The notes under the pieces were generated by a model that was not told where the DNA came from, did not search any database, and saw nothing but the letters and a program-made list of their open reading frames with translations. Both the position numbers and the translations under genes were made by a program. 64,000 nucleotides of DNA, from assembly GCA_028751875.1 (NCBI GenBank), contig CM054165.1:22783162-22847161 (forward strand). The letters run 5' to 3'. The DNA is from Rapana venosa (lineage: Eukaryota > Mollusca > Gastropoda > Neogastropoda > Muricidae). Below are positions 21,738 to 33,422 of this stretch, piece by piece. Position 1 is the first letter of the stretch, and each line of letters begins with the position of its first letter.

Positions 21738-21835
21738 GTGCGTGCGTGCGTGTGTGTGTGTGTGTGTGGTGTGAGTGTGTGTGCTGTGTGTGGTGAGTGT
21801 GTGTGTGTGAGTGTGTGTGTGAGTGTGTGTGTGTG
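21738..21835. repeat. GT microsatellite (B, left arm)
   Basis: GCGTGCGTGTGTGTG and TGTGTGAGTG repeats; mirrored by the CA tract at 27,428-27,550. Confidence 0.9.
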
Positions 21836-22499
21836 AATTCATACGCACGTACAAAGGCATCTACAGAAATCAAAACAATAATTGTGAACGACTAGCCTCT
21901 GACTCAAAACTCTCATATGCTTTTTGAGAAATTTAGGTAGGTTTGAATTTTTAATTAAAGCAAACACTGTACCCCTCAGTCTTTGTCGGCAGCTAGCTTC
22001 CTTACCGCCTAATGCTTGCGGGGACAACGCTGATAGGCCAACAGGCACCCCTCCTTTGAAGGTTATTTCCAACTTTCTCGAGACTACCTCTATTACCTCA
22101 ATCCCCCTACACCATGTGCGCAGTCCCATCATCTGCTTGCTTATGCTTAAAAATAAATCTGTGAAACCACCAAACTTTTTTTCCACTCGCCTCTATACCA
22201 AGATACAACATGACCTCCAATTAATACCAGTGTGTCGCCTGACGGAGCAGCAGAGTGGGTAGTACAGCCGTGTTAGTGTGTGTCAAGTCAAGTCAAGTCA
22301 GAATGATCTATTTTGAGGGTAACGATATCGGCGTACAGATGCCACTTTTTATCTTATCCTGCTCACACCCACACAAAGAAAATCAAGAAAAACTGACATA
22401 TAAAAGCAATCACAATACACTGTTCCCCCACACGATGACGCCAAAAATCTCCTGCGCATTTTATTTTACTATACATCCATTACTAATAACATAAATTAT

Positions 22500-22705
22500 T
22501 TATATATATATAAATATATATTATCGTCCTATTAAATATAAATTGTGGGTGTGTGTTGTGTGAGTGTGTGAGTGTGTGTGTCTGTGATGTGTTAAGTGTG
22601 TGTGTAGAGTTGTGTGTGTGTGTGTGTGTAGTTGGGTGTGTGTAGTGTGTGTGTAGTGTATGTGTGTGTGTAGTGTGTGTGAGTGTGTGTGAGAGAGAGA
22701 GTGAG
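22500..22705. repeat. AT and GT microsatellites (B, left arm)
   Basis: TATATATATAAATATATAT near 22,500, then GTGTGTGTAG-type repeats to 22,690 and a short GA run. Mirrored by CA and AT tracts at 26,565-26,790. Confidence 0.9.
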
Positions 22706-23011
22706 TGAGGAGAGGACAGCCCCCGCGACCGCGAAAGATACCGAGACCAAGAGAGCCCGGCCGGGTCAGCCATAGACAAAGGAGCGCCGAGGCCTAGAGC
22801 GAGCCATGCAAGGAGCAAAACTACGGACTGAGATCCACAAGAGGAATATATATACTATTCCACACACCCATCAGACACGCACAAACATACGTACATCCAG
22901 ACAGACACGCCACACATACGTACATCGACAGGACACGCACACACATACACACACAGAACTAGAGGGATGAGAGAGAGAGAGAGAAAGTGATAGAGACAGA
23001 CAGGAGAGAGG

Positions 23012-23079
23012 TGGGGGGGGGGGGGGGGGGGTGGGGGGGGGGGGGGGGGGGGGGAGGGGGGGGGGGGGGGGGGGGGGGT
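23012..23079. repeat. 65-base G homopolymer (B, left arm only)
   Basis: An almost unbroken run of G with two T and one A. The mirrored position in the right arm (about 26,250-26,300) has CTGTCTCTCTCT-type sequence and no C run, so the feature is present on one arm only. It could form G-quadruplexes if real. Confidence 0.9.
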
Positions 23080-23157
23080 CAGAGACAGAGAGCGACAGAA
23101 ACAGACAGGACAGACACAGGGACAGGAGCCAGACCGACCAAGTCATACACACCCCCG

Positions 23158-23295
23158 TGCGAGAGAGAGAGTGTGTGTGTGTGTGTGTGTGTGAGACGAG
23201 AGAGAGAAGAGAGAGGAGAGAGAGGGAGAGAGGAGAGAGAGAGAGAGAGGAAAACACACTTCACTCAGAGATCGCGCTAGGAGAGGGAGTAAGGG

Positions 23296-23328
<33 letters not shown>

Positions 23329-23640
23329 CGAGGCCGCGAGAGTAGAGAGAGAGGAGAGAGAGAGCGAGCGATCACACACTTACACACCGAGATAGAGATC
23401 GAGAGAGGGAGAGGGATGAGAGAAGAGCGAGAGAGAGAGGAGAGAGAGAGAGAAGAGAGAGCGGGAGAGAGAGAGCGAGAAAAGAACACATTTCCAGAGA
23501 GCGAGAGAGAGAGAGAGAGAGAGTGAGAGAGAGAGCGCGCGTGAGAGCGCGAGAAAGAACACATGTACACAGAGAGAGAGAGCGAGAGAGAGATAGAGAG
23601 TAGAGAGAGAGAGAGAGAGAGGAGAGAGACACACACACAA
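23158..23640. repeat. GA microsatellite block (B, left arm)
   Basis: About 480 bp of GA with GAGCGAGA, GT and ACACA interruptions such as GAACACATTTCCAGAGAG. Its mirror is the TC block at 25,715-26,165. Confidence 0.92.
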
Positions 23641-24124
23641 CACACACACAACACAACACAACCCCTCCCCCCTCCCCCCCACCCACACACCTCAGAACAA
23701 GACAAGACAAATCACAAAGTTTTATAAATCCCCAAACACCAAAACAAACACCCCCAACAAACCCAAACAAAAACGGAACCACGTCAGTCAGTCTTACCCC
23801 ACCCGTGGCCGGAACTTAACCGCACTTGAGGACAAGCTTGTTGCGGGCTTTGGCTTTGAAGGGCCAGATTTCAACACAAGTCTCCGGTACTGGCAATGTA
23901 GATTGTCTTGCGCCAGTTGCTTGGACAGTGGCGTGCGGCCGCGATGGTCACATCACACTCAGCCCATCCCTCAGGCTGACTAGAAACGGGAAGGGCACAG
24001 GGGACGTGAGACATTCCGACCTCCCGCGTTTCTGTCATGGAAGGAAACTGACCGTGATGGAAATAACAAGGAGTTTTGTTGTTTATTTTGTTGTTTGGTT
24101 GATGTTTTTGTTAGGGCACGGGGG

Positions 24125-24425
24125 GGTAGTACAGTGGTCAGAGGACAACGCGGTTTTGCCCAAACACTCGCTTCCCCCAGCCAGGTTAAGCAGCGTCGGT
24201 AGCGTGGTTACAGACTGGAAGGGTGACCGTATGCGCACCTTGGTTCACTCCAGTACCCGTTTCCCCCGCTGTAAATGGGTACTGCCCTCTTTAGGGTCAG
24301 GCCGGTAAAGCACCGAGGCGAGAGGCAGATGGGGCACTGCCCTCAATATGCTGGCCCTTAGAGAAGAGAGGTCTTGACGCCTCACTCCCTCGACCTATAG
24401 GTTATGGGATCCTTTAACCTTTACG
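24125..24425 (+). mobile_element. tRNA/5S-like composite SINE, left arm (B)
   Basis: GTAGTACAGTGGTCAGAGG, CCAGGTTAAGCAGCGTCGG, GGAAGGGTGACCGTATGCGC, GTAAATGGGTACTGCCCTC and CTTAGAGAAGAGAGG mark a nearly full copy. An insertion (acgcggttttgcccaaac) follows the A box. Confidence 0.8.
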
Positions 24426-24435
24426 GTTTTCAGGG

Positions 24436-24625
24436 TATTGAGGAGTGGTGGTTCTCAAGTGGATAGGTGCCCGTTTGCGGTCCTTGTCTACAGTACAGTT
24501 GCCGGTTCACCCGCTGTAAATGGGTAAGTTCCGGGAAGGGGGAAAGCAGCGAGGGGAGGCGCGGGAGGCGCGGAGATGGGCGCTGCTGTTAATTGCTGGC
24601 TCTCCACATCGCTCCCAAGTTCACC
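24436..24625 (+). mobile_element. tRNA/5S-like SINE, truncated second copy, left arm (B)
   Basis: Starts GTGGTGGTTCTCAAGTGGAT, then GGTGCCCGTTTGCGG, ACCCGCTGTAAATGGG, GGAGATGGGCGCTG and TTAATTGCTGGC. The 3' third is lost at the AT loop of the palindrome. Confidence 0.65.
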
Positions 24626-24640
24626 TGAATCACTTATATA

Positions 24641-24691
24641 TATATATATATTTATATAAATATATATATATCTATATATCTATATATATAT
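24641..24691. repeat. AT microsatellite at the palindrome centre (B)
   Basis: About 50 bp of TA/TATAAATA/TATCTATA between the inverted strings TCGCTCCCAAGTTCACC and GGTGAACTTGGGAGCGA. It forms the loop of the palindrome. No sequencing-adapter-like sequence is seen there. Confidence 0.93.
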
Positions 24692-24704
24692 TCTGGTGAA
24701 CTTG

Positions 24705-25200
24705 GGAGCGATGTTGAGTGCCAGCAAATTAAACCGCCGCGCCCATCCTCCTTCTCTCCTCTCCACTCCACGCTGCTTTCCCCTTCCGGACCTTACATTT
24801 ACAGGATGGGTGAACCGGGGCACTGTCCTGAAGCCAGGACGCAAACGGGTCACTCTCCACTTGCGGAACCACCACTTCAATACCCCTTTTAAAACCGTAA
24901 AGGTAAAGTAGTCCCATACCCTATAAGTGTAGTAGGGGAGTGGGCGTCCGAGACCTCACTTCTCTAAGGGCCAGCATATTGAGGCCGTGGGCGCCTCACC
25001 TTCCTGCTGCTTTACCTTCCCTGCACCTAAAAACACCAGGGGGAAGGGGCCGGTACAATTTACAGCTGGGAGCACTGGGGGAACTGAATTGAGCCCGGTG
25101 CGCCAAACGTCACCATCCAGTCTGTTCACACGCTCGACGTGCTTAACTGGTGGGGGGAAAGCGAAGTGTTTTGGGCAAAAACCGGCGCATTCTCAGACCA
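24705..25200 (-). mobile_element. Two tRNA/5S-like SINE copies mirrored in right arm (B)
   Basis: 24,705-24,890 mirrors the truncated copy at 24,436-24,625; 24,905-25,200 mirrors the longer one at 24,125-24,425 (CTCACTTCTCTAAGGGCCAG, CCATCCAGTCTG, CACGCTCGACGTGCTTAAC). The paired order confirms they are arm counterparts and not separate insertions. Confidence 0.78.
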
Positions 25201-25649
25201 AGCACTACCCCCGTGCCCACAACCCACCCACACACAAACCAACAACAAAAATAACAAAACAAAACTCCTTGTTATTTCCATCACGGTCAGGTTTCTACCA
25301 AGAAGAAACGCTGGAGGTTGAAAGTCTCATTCCCCTGACCCTTCCCGTTTTCTAGTCAGCCTGAGGATGGGCTGAGTGTGGAGTGTGGCCAAGCGGCCGC
25401 ACGCCACGTGGTTCCCCAGGCAACAGCGCAGACAAATCTACAAATTTCCACGGTACCGTGGGAGACTGTTTGAAGTGCTGGCCTCACAGCAAAGCCTCAA
25501 CACGCTTGGCCTCAAGTTCTGGTATAGTTCCGGCACGGCTTTGGGTAAGACTGACTGACGTGGTTCGTTTTTTGTTGGGGTTTTTTGCGGTGGTGGGTTT
25601 GTTTTGTTTTTTTAATTATAAAATTTGGGTATATGTCATGTTTGTCATA

Positions 25650-25727
25650 TGTGCGTGTGGGGGGGGGTGGGGGGGGGGGTTGTGTTGTGTTGTGTGTTGT
25701 GTTGTGTCGCCCCTGTGTCTCTCTCTC

Positions 25728-25762
<35 letters not shown>

Positions 25763-26084
25763 ACTCTCTTCTCTGTGAAAATGTGTCATTCTCTCTCACT
25801 CTACTCTTCTCTTTCTCTCTCTCTCTCCTCTCTCTCTCTCTCTTCTGTACATGTTGTTCTTCTCTTTTCTCTCCCTCTTCTCTCTCTCTCTCTCTCTCAC
25901 TCTTCTCTCTCTCTCTCTCTTCCCCCTCTCTCTCTTATCTCTATCTCTGTGTGTAGTGTGTGATCTCTCTCTCTCTCTCTCTCTCTCTACTCTCTCTCTC
26001 TCTCTCTCTTCTCTCCTCTCTCTCTCTCTCTTCCCCTTCTCCCTTCTCTATCTCTATCTCTGTGTGTAAGTGAGTTTTCTCTCT

Positions 26085-26140
<56 letters not shown>

Positions 26141-26165
26141 CCCACACACCACACACTCTCTCTTC
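25650..26165. repeat. G-rich, GTGTT and TC microsatellite block (B, right arm)
   Basis: GGGGGGGTGGGGGGG and GTGTTGTGTTGTG at 25,658-25,710, then about 450 bp of TC repeats. Leucine/serine-rich frames are artefacts. Confidence 0.92.
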
Positions 26166-26304
26166 TCTCACTGTGTGTGTTATGATCTGGTTCTGTCTTG
26201 TCTCGTTCCTGTGTTGTCTGTCTGTTTCTGTCTCTCCTGTCTCCGTCTCTCTCTGTCTGTCCTCTCTCACTTTCTCTCTCTCTCTCTCTCCCTCTATTTC
26301 TGTG

Positions 26305-26725
26305 TTGTGTATGTGTGTGCGTGTCTGTCTGTATGTACGGATGTGTGTGCGTGTCTGTCTGTATGTACGTATGTGTGTGCGAGTCTGTATGAGTTGTGTG
26401 TAATCTGTCTATTATTCTCTTTGGATCTCAGTGCGTAGTTTTTGTCTCCTTTCTGGTCTCTCTCTATTCTCTCAGTTCACTATGTCTATGTCTTGTCTGT
26501 CTGTCTCTCTCATTCTCTGTATCTTCTCTTGTCTCTGTTTCTGTCTCTCTCACTCACTCTCTCTCTCACAACACACACACACACACCACAACAACATACC
26601 TACACACACACTCCACTAACCCAACTACACACACACTCCACCCACCACACTACACACCCATTAAACACACACACACACACACACCCAACACACACACACA
26701 CACCACACCTTTATATTTTAGCTAG
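26305..26725. repeat. GTCTGTCTGTATGTAC, TC and CA tracts (B, right arm)
   Basis: Three GTGTGCGTGTCTGTCTGTATGT-like units near 26,310-26,390, TC/TG-rich sequence, then CA repeats to 26,710. They mirror 22,560-22,960. Confidence 0.85.
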
Positions 26726-27424
26726 CCATATTATTATATATAACTATATATAAATTCTATATATTTATTTATTTACTTTCTTTAATTATATTAAAAAAAT
26801 CTCCATAGATTTTTGTCTTCAACGTGTGTGAACATTGTATTTTGAATGGCTTTTATATGTCAGGTTTTCTAGATTTTCTTTTTTTTTGTGTGTTATGTGT
26901 GGGCAGAGAAAAAACGTTGCATAAACTAATCTTTTACCTCAAAAAAGATCATTCTGACTTGACTTGACTTGGACAACACTAACCTCGGCTGTACTACCCA
27001 CGGCTGCTGCACGTAGGCTCCACACAGGTATTAATTTGGAGGTCATTGTAGTATCTTTTGTATAGCGAGCAGGTGGAAAAAAATGTTGGTGAATTCACGA
27101 TTTTTTTAAAGCATAAAAAATGGCACTGCGCACATGTTTGGGGGATTGGGATTTAGAGGTCAGAGTCCGAGAAGTTGGAAATAAAAAAAACCAACCATCA
27201 AATGAGGTCTAGCCTGTCGTTCCTACAGCGATGACCCGCATGCCTATAGCGGTAAGAACGCTAGCAGACGACAAAGGACTGAGGGGGGTACCGTGTTTGC
27301 TTTAAATTTAAAAATTTCAAACCTCCCCAAAAATTTCTTCAAATCACATGGAGTTTTGAGGTCAGAGGCTAGTCTTCCACAAAGGTTGTTTTAATTCGGT
27401 AGCATGCCTTAAGTTACGTGCGGG

Positions 27425-27486
27425 TATGAAACACACAACACACCCACACACACACACCACACACCACACCACACACACACACACAC

Positions 27487-27521
<35 letters not shown>

Positions 27522-27552
27522 GCCCGCACGCCACGCACGCCACGCACGCGTC
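27425..27552. repeat. CA and ACGC microsatellites (B, right arm)
   Basis: ACACACACCACACACC-type repeats followed by ACGCACGCCACGCACGC. Mirrors 21,735-21,835. Confidence 0.9.
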
Positions 27553-27624
27553 ACATAGAAACACAAGAATGAAAGAGGATTTTTTTTAAAACGGTGATGC
27601 AGCCTAAACCAAATTGTCTTACAG

Positions 27625-27747
27625 GGTGGTACCGACAGTGTGACGTTCATTCCTAACACCTCCGACCTTGACATTGAACTGCAGAACGAGGATTACAGCG
27701 GGAACATCGCCACAGCTCTGCACAAGCGGGGTCTGCGAAAGAGATGA
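27625..27747 (+). other. Possible terminal exon in right arm (B), weak
   Basis: After ATTGTCTTACAG a 40-codon frame (GGTDSVTFIPNTSDL at its start, LHKRGLRKR at its end) reaches TGA. It is not low-complexity. In the mirrored left arm (about 21,510-21,645) the same segment is frameshifted and stopped after GGTRQGDVIP. With the arms disagreeing, either version may be error. Product unknown. Confidence 0.2.
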
Positions 27748-27769
27748 TGTTTGGAAAGGGTCAGGTGTG

Positions 27770-28645
27770 TTGGGTGGTGTGTTGTGTTGTGTGTTGTGTC
27801 GTGCGTGCGTGTGTGTGTGTGTGGGTGTGTGTGTGTGTGTGTGGTGAGTGTGTGTGTTGTGTGAGTGTGTGTGTGTGGTGTGTAGTGTGTGTGTTGTTGT
27901 GCGCGTGTTGTTTGTGTAGTGTAGTGTGTGTTTTGTGTGGTGTGTGTGTGTAGTGTGTGTGTGTGTTTTGTGTGTGTGTGTGTGTGTTTGCTGTGTTAGT
28001 GTGTGTGTGTGTGAGTGTTGAGTTGTGCGCGCGCGGCGCGCCATGTACCTTTCTTGTCAGTTCTTTTTTTTCGTTTTACTTGTTTGTTATGGGGGTTTTT
28101 TGTTGGGGCGGGGGGGGTATGGGGGGGAGGGATGAAAACTTTTTGTTGTTGCTGTTGTGATTTTTTTTGGGGTGCCCCACTTGTTTGGATTCTCCCCCCC
28201 CCCCTCCTCCCCTCTCCAAAATCTTTTTTTTTAATTTTCTTTTTCTTTTGATTTGAGGGGGGGATGGTCTGCCCCACTTGTATGGTTCTTTCCCCCTCTA
28301 CAAATTTTTTTAAAATTATCTTTTTCTTTTTTTGGTGCCCTCAGTACTTTGGATTTAACCCCCCCCCCCATTCCCCTCACGTACCATTGTATTACTACAT
28401 TGGGGGGGGGGTGGGTGCGTGTGCTTCGTGTGAGTGTGTGTGTGTGGTGTGTGTGTGAGTGATGTGTGTGTGTGTGTAATACGAGCGTATAATTAATAAG
28501 TTTATATTGTCATTGCTAGTCAATGGTTTATATTCCCATTGCCTTCTACATGGCCGTGTGTGTTATGGGTGGATGGGTGGGTGAGTGTAAGGGGGGGGGG
28601 GGGGGGCGGCGTGCGTGCGCGGCGTCTGTGTATCGTGTGGGTGAG
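27770..28645. repeat. GT, G-rich and T-rich tracts (B, right arm)
   Basis: GT repeats with GTTGTGTG and GAGTG breaks to 28,030, then T/G-homopolymer-rich sequence with poly-C at about 28,194-28,205 and GT again at 28,400-28,480, ending in poly-G near 28,590-28,606. Mirrors 20,680-21,495. Confidence 0.88.
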
Positions 28646-29813
28646 TGGGTGTAAATGTTGTTGACATCCAGTGCTGTTCACCTGTTAAGATGTGTGTTAT
28701 GTTTACTGTTTTCAGTTTAAAAAAGGGCATTGATGTGTCCATTATAACTGCCACTCTAATTTCTCTATAAAAAACACTAGAGAGAGAGGAGCGACAGTGA
28801 TGAGACCCAGCGACCATTGACAACTGACACTTGACAACCAATATTTGCTATTTCGCAATCAAGCCATATAGCGCGCGGTAACAAACCGATATTGAACGCG
28901 CCGCGATTACACAGACCTGGCAAAACCAAGGCAGAATTCGGTATTGTCATCACGAATTCGATACATACATTGTCCTTCTGTTAATTTCAAAACAGTCCAT
29001 TCCTTTTCAGTTCCTGCAGCCGCGAAGGACAGCCCTGTTACAACGGCTCAGGTCCCGAAGAAGCATGAAATTCTGCTCAGCATGGCCCACTGTTTCTGCG
29101 TAGTTGTGTGATAGGACGTGTTGTGTGTTGTGACGTGTTGTGTGGTTAGCGACGTGTTGTGTGTTAGGTCGCAGCTTCCTATACGAAGTTGGCAAGCCGA
29201 CGTTCTCTTATGGAACAAGTGTTATTCTTTCTTGCTTGATGTACCAGAACACACACTTAGATTCCTCGCCCGAATCTCCATTCCAAGCGTATTCCCGGGC
29301 GCTGTCACTGATTCACACATCACAATGTTTTGATCGCCCTGACTATGTCCCACAACTTTGAAACGTGTGTTTCTCTAGCTGTCCAAACGCTGCACTCGTT
29401 TGTCAGTTAGAGTACGACAATATGTTTCACCACTACCGTATCGGAGTCATCCACTGTGCAGCCAACTGTCAGCACCTCATCAGACGCTTCAGAAGACTCA
29501 CTGTCTTCCTGTTGGTGTGGATCCACAGTAGATCACGTTGAATCTGGTGTGGCCGAGGGCATTCACAGCCTGCTGACACACAGCCTGTGTACCACTGGTT
29601 TTGTTTTTCTTCTGTTTCCACATCGAAAGGGAGTCAGTGTACACAAGACCGGCTCTTCAAGACCTGTCACTGTCCCCTTGGCGACTTGCTGTCTTCTTGG
29701 TGTTGTCTGCTTCAAGGGAGGTCGCGACGGATAAGCCCTGGGGGTTTCTTGTGATCGCCCTGAACTCGGGAGTTATGTTTCTAGCACTGGGTCGCCAATT
29801 CGTTTTCACACCC

Positions 29814-30765
29814 TCTATGGTTTGTATATGAAATTTTTATATAGCCCTATGGACTGTATCTGAACTTTTTTCATGTAGCCCCTATGGTTTGCCTCTGAAA
29901 ATTTTTTCAAGTAGCCCCTATGGTCTGTATTGTATTTTTTCATATAACCCCTATGGTTTGTACTGCCAAATTTTCATATAGCCCTATGATTTGTATTGAA
30001 ATTTTTTCATGAAGCCCCTAAGGTTTATATCTGGAAAATTTGTTATATCGCCTCTATGTTTATGATCTGAATTTTTCATCTTTCCCTCCCGGTTTGTATC
30101 ATCATTTCTCAGTAACACCTATGGTTGGTATCTGAAATTCTTATGGTCATTATAGACCACTATGTTGTATCTGAAATTTTTCATGTAAGCCCTATGGTTT
30201 GTATCTGAATTGTTTCATATAGCCCTATGGTCTGTATCTGAAATTTTTTCATATAGCCCCTATGGTCTGTATCTGAATTTTTTTCATATAACCCCCTACG
30301 GTTTGTATCTAAAAACTTTCATATAACCCCTATGGTCTGTATTTGAAATTTTTTCATATACCCCTACTGGTTTGTATCTGACATTTTTCATATCGCCCTA
30401 TGGTTTTGTATCTGACCTGTTTCAAATACCTGAATTTTTTCATATAGCCCCCATGGCTTGTTATTGAAATTTCCCATGTTCATATAGCCCCTATAGTTTT
30501 GTGACTGAATTTTTGATATATCTGAAATTTTTATCTAGCCCTAAGGTTTTGTATCTAACTTTTTCATATATCTGAACATTATTTCTGTAGCCCTATGACT
30601 TATATCTGAATTTTTTTTTCTTACATCCCTGATGGTTTGTATCCGAAATTTTTCATATATCTGAAATTTATCATAGTAGACCCTTTGACTTATATTGAAT
30701 TTTTTTTCTTACCTCCCCCTCTGGTTTGTATCTGAAATTTTTTTATCCTATGCCCTCTGGTTTTC
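29814..30765 (+). repeat. TATGGTTTGTATCTG minisatellite (copy C)
   Basis: Same as 13,424-14,375 except for a few changes at 30,225 and 30,575-30,680 (for example GAACATTATTTCTGTAGCCC for GAAAATTTTTTCATGTAGCC). Confidence 0.9.
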
Positions 30766-31868
30766 TTTTCCTTGCCCCCAATTTTTTTATCATAAAATTC
30801 GTTCTAGCTCTTCACCATCTTGTCATCTGTCTTCAAAAGCTCTGGCCCAGGTTGTCTCTCTCCTTTTCCGCCAAGCCGCCTCCACCTTGTTCTGCGCTCC
30901 CAGCAGCCAGTGATAGGATACCTTTCGGAGTCCGCCAGTCCCAACCGTACACAAGCTTTGGACGTACACTTCTGGTGGGTACGGGACTGACTCGACTCCA
31001 CCAAGCTCCGCCCACCTCAGGGAGGTATTTAGGGAACACGTACTACGGAGACATTAACCGAAAAACACCGCAAAGAGAGAGGTTAAGTTCAGTCAAGTCA
31101 GATCATGTCAGTATGTTTAAGTCAGTCAGTCAAGACCAGTATGTACAAGACCGAGTCCTGTCACATCAGGCAGATCTGTCACGTCAAGTCAAGTCTGTCA
31201 AGCCAGATATGTCATGTCAAGTCAAGTCTCAGGTCAGCTCATGTTCAAGTCAGATCATGCCATGTCACCGTCAGATATGTCAAGTCAGGTCAATGTTCAT
31301 GTCAAGTCAAGTCATGTTCATGTCAAGTCAAGTCAGATCATGCCCGCAGATCATGTCAAACAAGCCAGATCATGTCAAGTCAAGTCATTCTCATGTCAAG
31401 CAAGCCCGGTATGTCAAGTCAAGCATGTCAAGTCAGCTCATGTCCAATCCAAGCCCGGGTCCTGTCAGACAGCTCATGGTCAAGTCAAGTCAGGTCAAGC
31501 CAGGTCTGTCAGGCAAAACCAGGTCATGTTAGTCAAGCAAGGTCCTGTCAAGTCATGTCAGGTCAAGTCAGATATGTCACGTCACGTCAGTTTCATGTCA
31601 AGTCAAGTCAGATTTGTCAAGTACGATCATGTCAAGTAAGGACCATGTCAAGTCCAGCCAAGTAGGTCAAGCCAGTCCTGTCAAGTCGGGTCATGTCAAG
31701 TCATGCAAGTTCTGTCAAGGAAAGCAGGTCATGTCAAGTCCGGTCATGTCAAGACGTGTCCAGTCCGGTCATGTCAAGTCATGTAAGTCATTTCAAGTAG
31801 GTCATGTTCATGTCAAGTCATACCACACTCAAGTCTTGTCATGTCCGGTCAGATCAAGTTCAAGTCAA
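30766..31868. repeat. Spacer and GTCAA pentamer array (C)
   Basis: 30,766-31,086 repeats the spacer at 14,376-14,696; 31,087-31,868 repeats the pentamer array of 14,697-15,478, apparently without change. Confidence 0.92.
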
Positions 31869-32145
31869 ATTTTTTTTATTTCGTTTTTCTTTTGCGGATA
31901 ATGGGAATACGCACTCCTGTGCTTAAACAAAAATTATTTTTTTACACCTAGTCCTCGTGTGTCTGCAGTTTTTGTCAATTTTGTCATCCGTTCCACGACA
32001 CACTGGCCTCCTCTCGCAAAGCGGGAAAGGGTTTTAACGTGCGCGGCAAGCTGTTTGCGGTGCGTTCGCCACGGGACTCGGTTTATCGTTCATCGAAGGG
32101 AACTTTTAGGGGGAGTGGACGTCGGCCCTGATGTTAATCCAGTTA
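31869..32145 (-). mobile_element. tRNA-related SINE family 1, headless copy (C)
   Basis: Identical counterpart of 15,479-15,755, including its private indels, with the tRNA-like head missing. Confidence 0.8.
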
Positions 32146-32259
32146 TATTCACAACACCAACAATCACCACACAAAAAATCCAGTAATTTAGTGAAGCTCA
32201 TAATCAAGAACTGTATGAATATCATTATGTGACTTAGACCCCCGAAACCCAGCTTTTGT

Positions 32260-33390
32260 CAGTGATTGATGTACAACTACGTTGCCAAGCCTACATTATT
32301 TGTAGTTGTTGTTGTTGTAAAAGCTAGGCTGAAGATTGTTAACCTCTACGACAAGCTCAGCACAATTAACCAACCCTATATTCCCCTAAAAAAGAAACCC
32401 AACCCACCCCACCCACACCACACCCCTCCTCCAAAGCCGGGTTATGTGCTGCCTCTTAACTTATGCGGAGGTACTCACAAAACAGTCATACACGAAGCAA
32501 AAAAACTTTCATCACATTCATTAGATGTTGCCATTTCAAATCTCACAGTGATACCCAGGAGGGCTGATGAATGAGTCAGAGTTTGAACATTTCGGGTTGC
32601 CCCCCTAGAGTGTTATCTGCGGAACGGCACAACAACAGCATTGATCTCAACCTCAACAACAACAAACAACACCCAAACAAATGTAGGCAGAGCTGTTTAC
32701 AACATTCTCTTCGCATAACGACCCTGCAAGTCCCCTCTAAAGAAGAACAAAAAAAACAAACCCCAACGCACTCCATCTGAGTTCGGAGTATGGCTGCCTA
32801 CAATGGCAACTGAGCAGCCGAAAAAAAAAGAGTCCTACCGATAAACTTCTCATCCGTGTGTTATTAAAACATGTTCTCCCGGTGCCTCCAGGAAAGGTGA
32901 GTGCGAGAGACAGAGTGCATGTTTCAGGGGACCCCCCAGGGTGTTAAGCTGGGGCAACGCACAACAACCACAGGAGCAGCAGCGCAGCGCAGCAGCAGCC
33001 GCAGACGAGCAGCAGCAGCCGCCGCAGCGCAGCAGCCCAATCAGCCCTCAGCAGTGTGAACATTTCCTCTACCTACGTCTGTGGAGAGTAGAGTAGAAGG
33101 GTAAAAACATTCTTTGTTATACTATATACTATACTCCTCTTAAGATGATGATGATGATGATGATGATGATAACAATACTAATTATACTATATACACCACA
33201 CCAACAACAACAATTATGGACTGTAAAATAGCGCTGAATCTTGAAACCGCAGAAATTCAAAAATCCTATTGACAATTATGTAACCATCCATCAATACATT
33301 TAAAAAAATACTCAACATCCCACACCAAAAAAACAACACACACGCCGCACGCCCGCCCGCACGCACAACACACACACACACATCACCCGC

Positions 33391-33422
<32 letters not shown>

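Larger units (their letters stand above)
19544..24640 (+). repeat. Left arm of 10.2-kb imperfect palindrome (B)
   Basis: Reading outward from the centre at about 24,660, this arm is matched in reverse complement by 24,692-29,800. Anchors: CATCGCTCCCAAGTTC (24,607) against its complement at 24,698; GAATGACGTCAC (21,612) against GTGACGTTCATTC (27,640); GACCC (19,551) against GGGTC (29,789). The sum of mirrored positions stays at 49,264-49,344, so the arms are collinear. Differences are frequent small indels and substitutions. The arm holds microsatellites, SINE family 2 copies and unique-looking sequence. Confidence 0.92.
13424..29800. repeat. 16.39-kb unit, copy B
   Basis: The whole interval recurs at 29,814-46,189 with an offset of 16,390 bases (16,389 after about 18,060) and almost no changes. 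The few differences seen lie near 13,838, at 14,185-14,290 and at 18,060-18,270. The unit begins inside the minisatellite and ends exactly where the right arm of its internal palindrome ends. The pair may be a real segmental duplication or one sequence placed twice by the assembler. Confidence 0.93.
24692..29800 (-). repeat. Right arm of 10.2-kb imperfect palindrome (B)
   Basis: Reverse-complement partner of 19,544-24,640, ending at ACTGGGTCGCC (29,786-29,796) opposite GGGGACCCGAG at 19,547. After 29,800 the sequence switches at once to the minisatellite that starts copy C. Confidence 0.92.
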
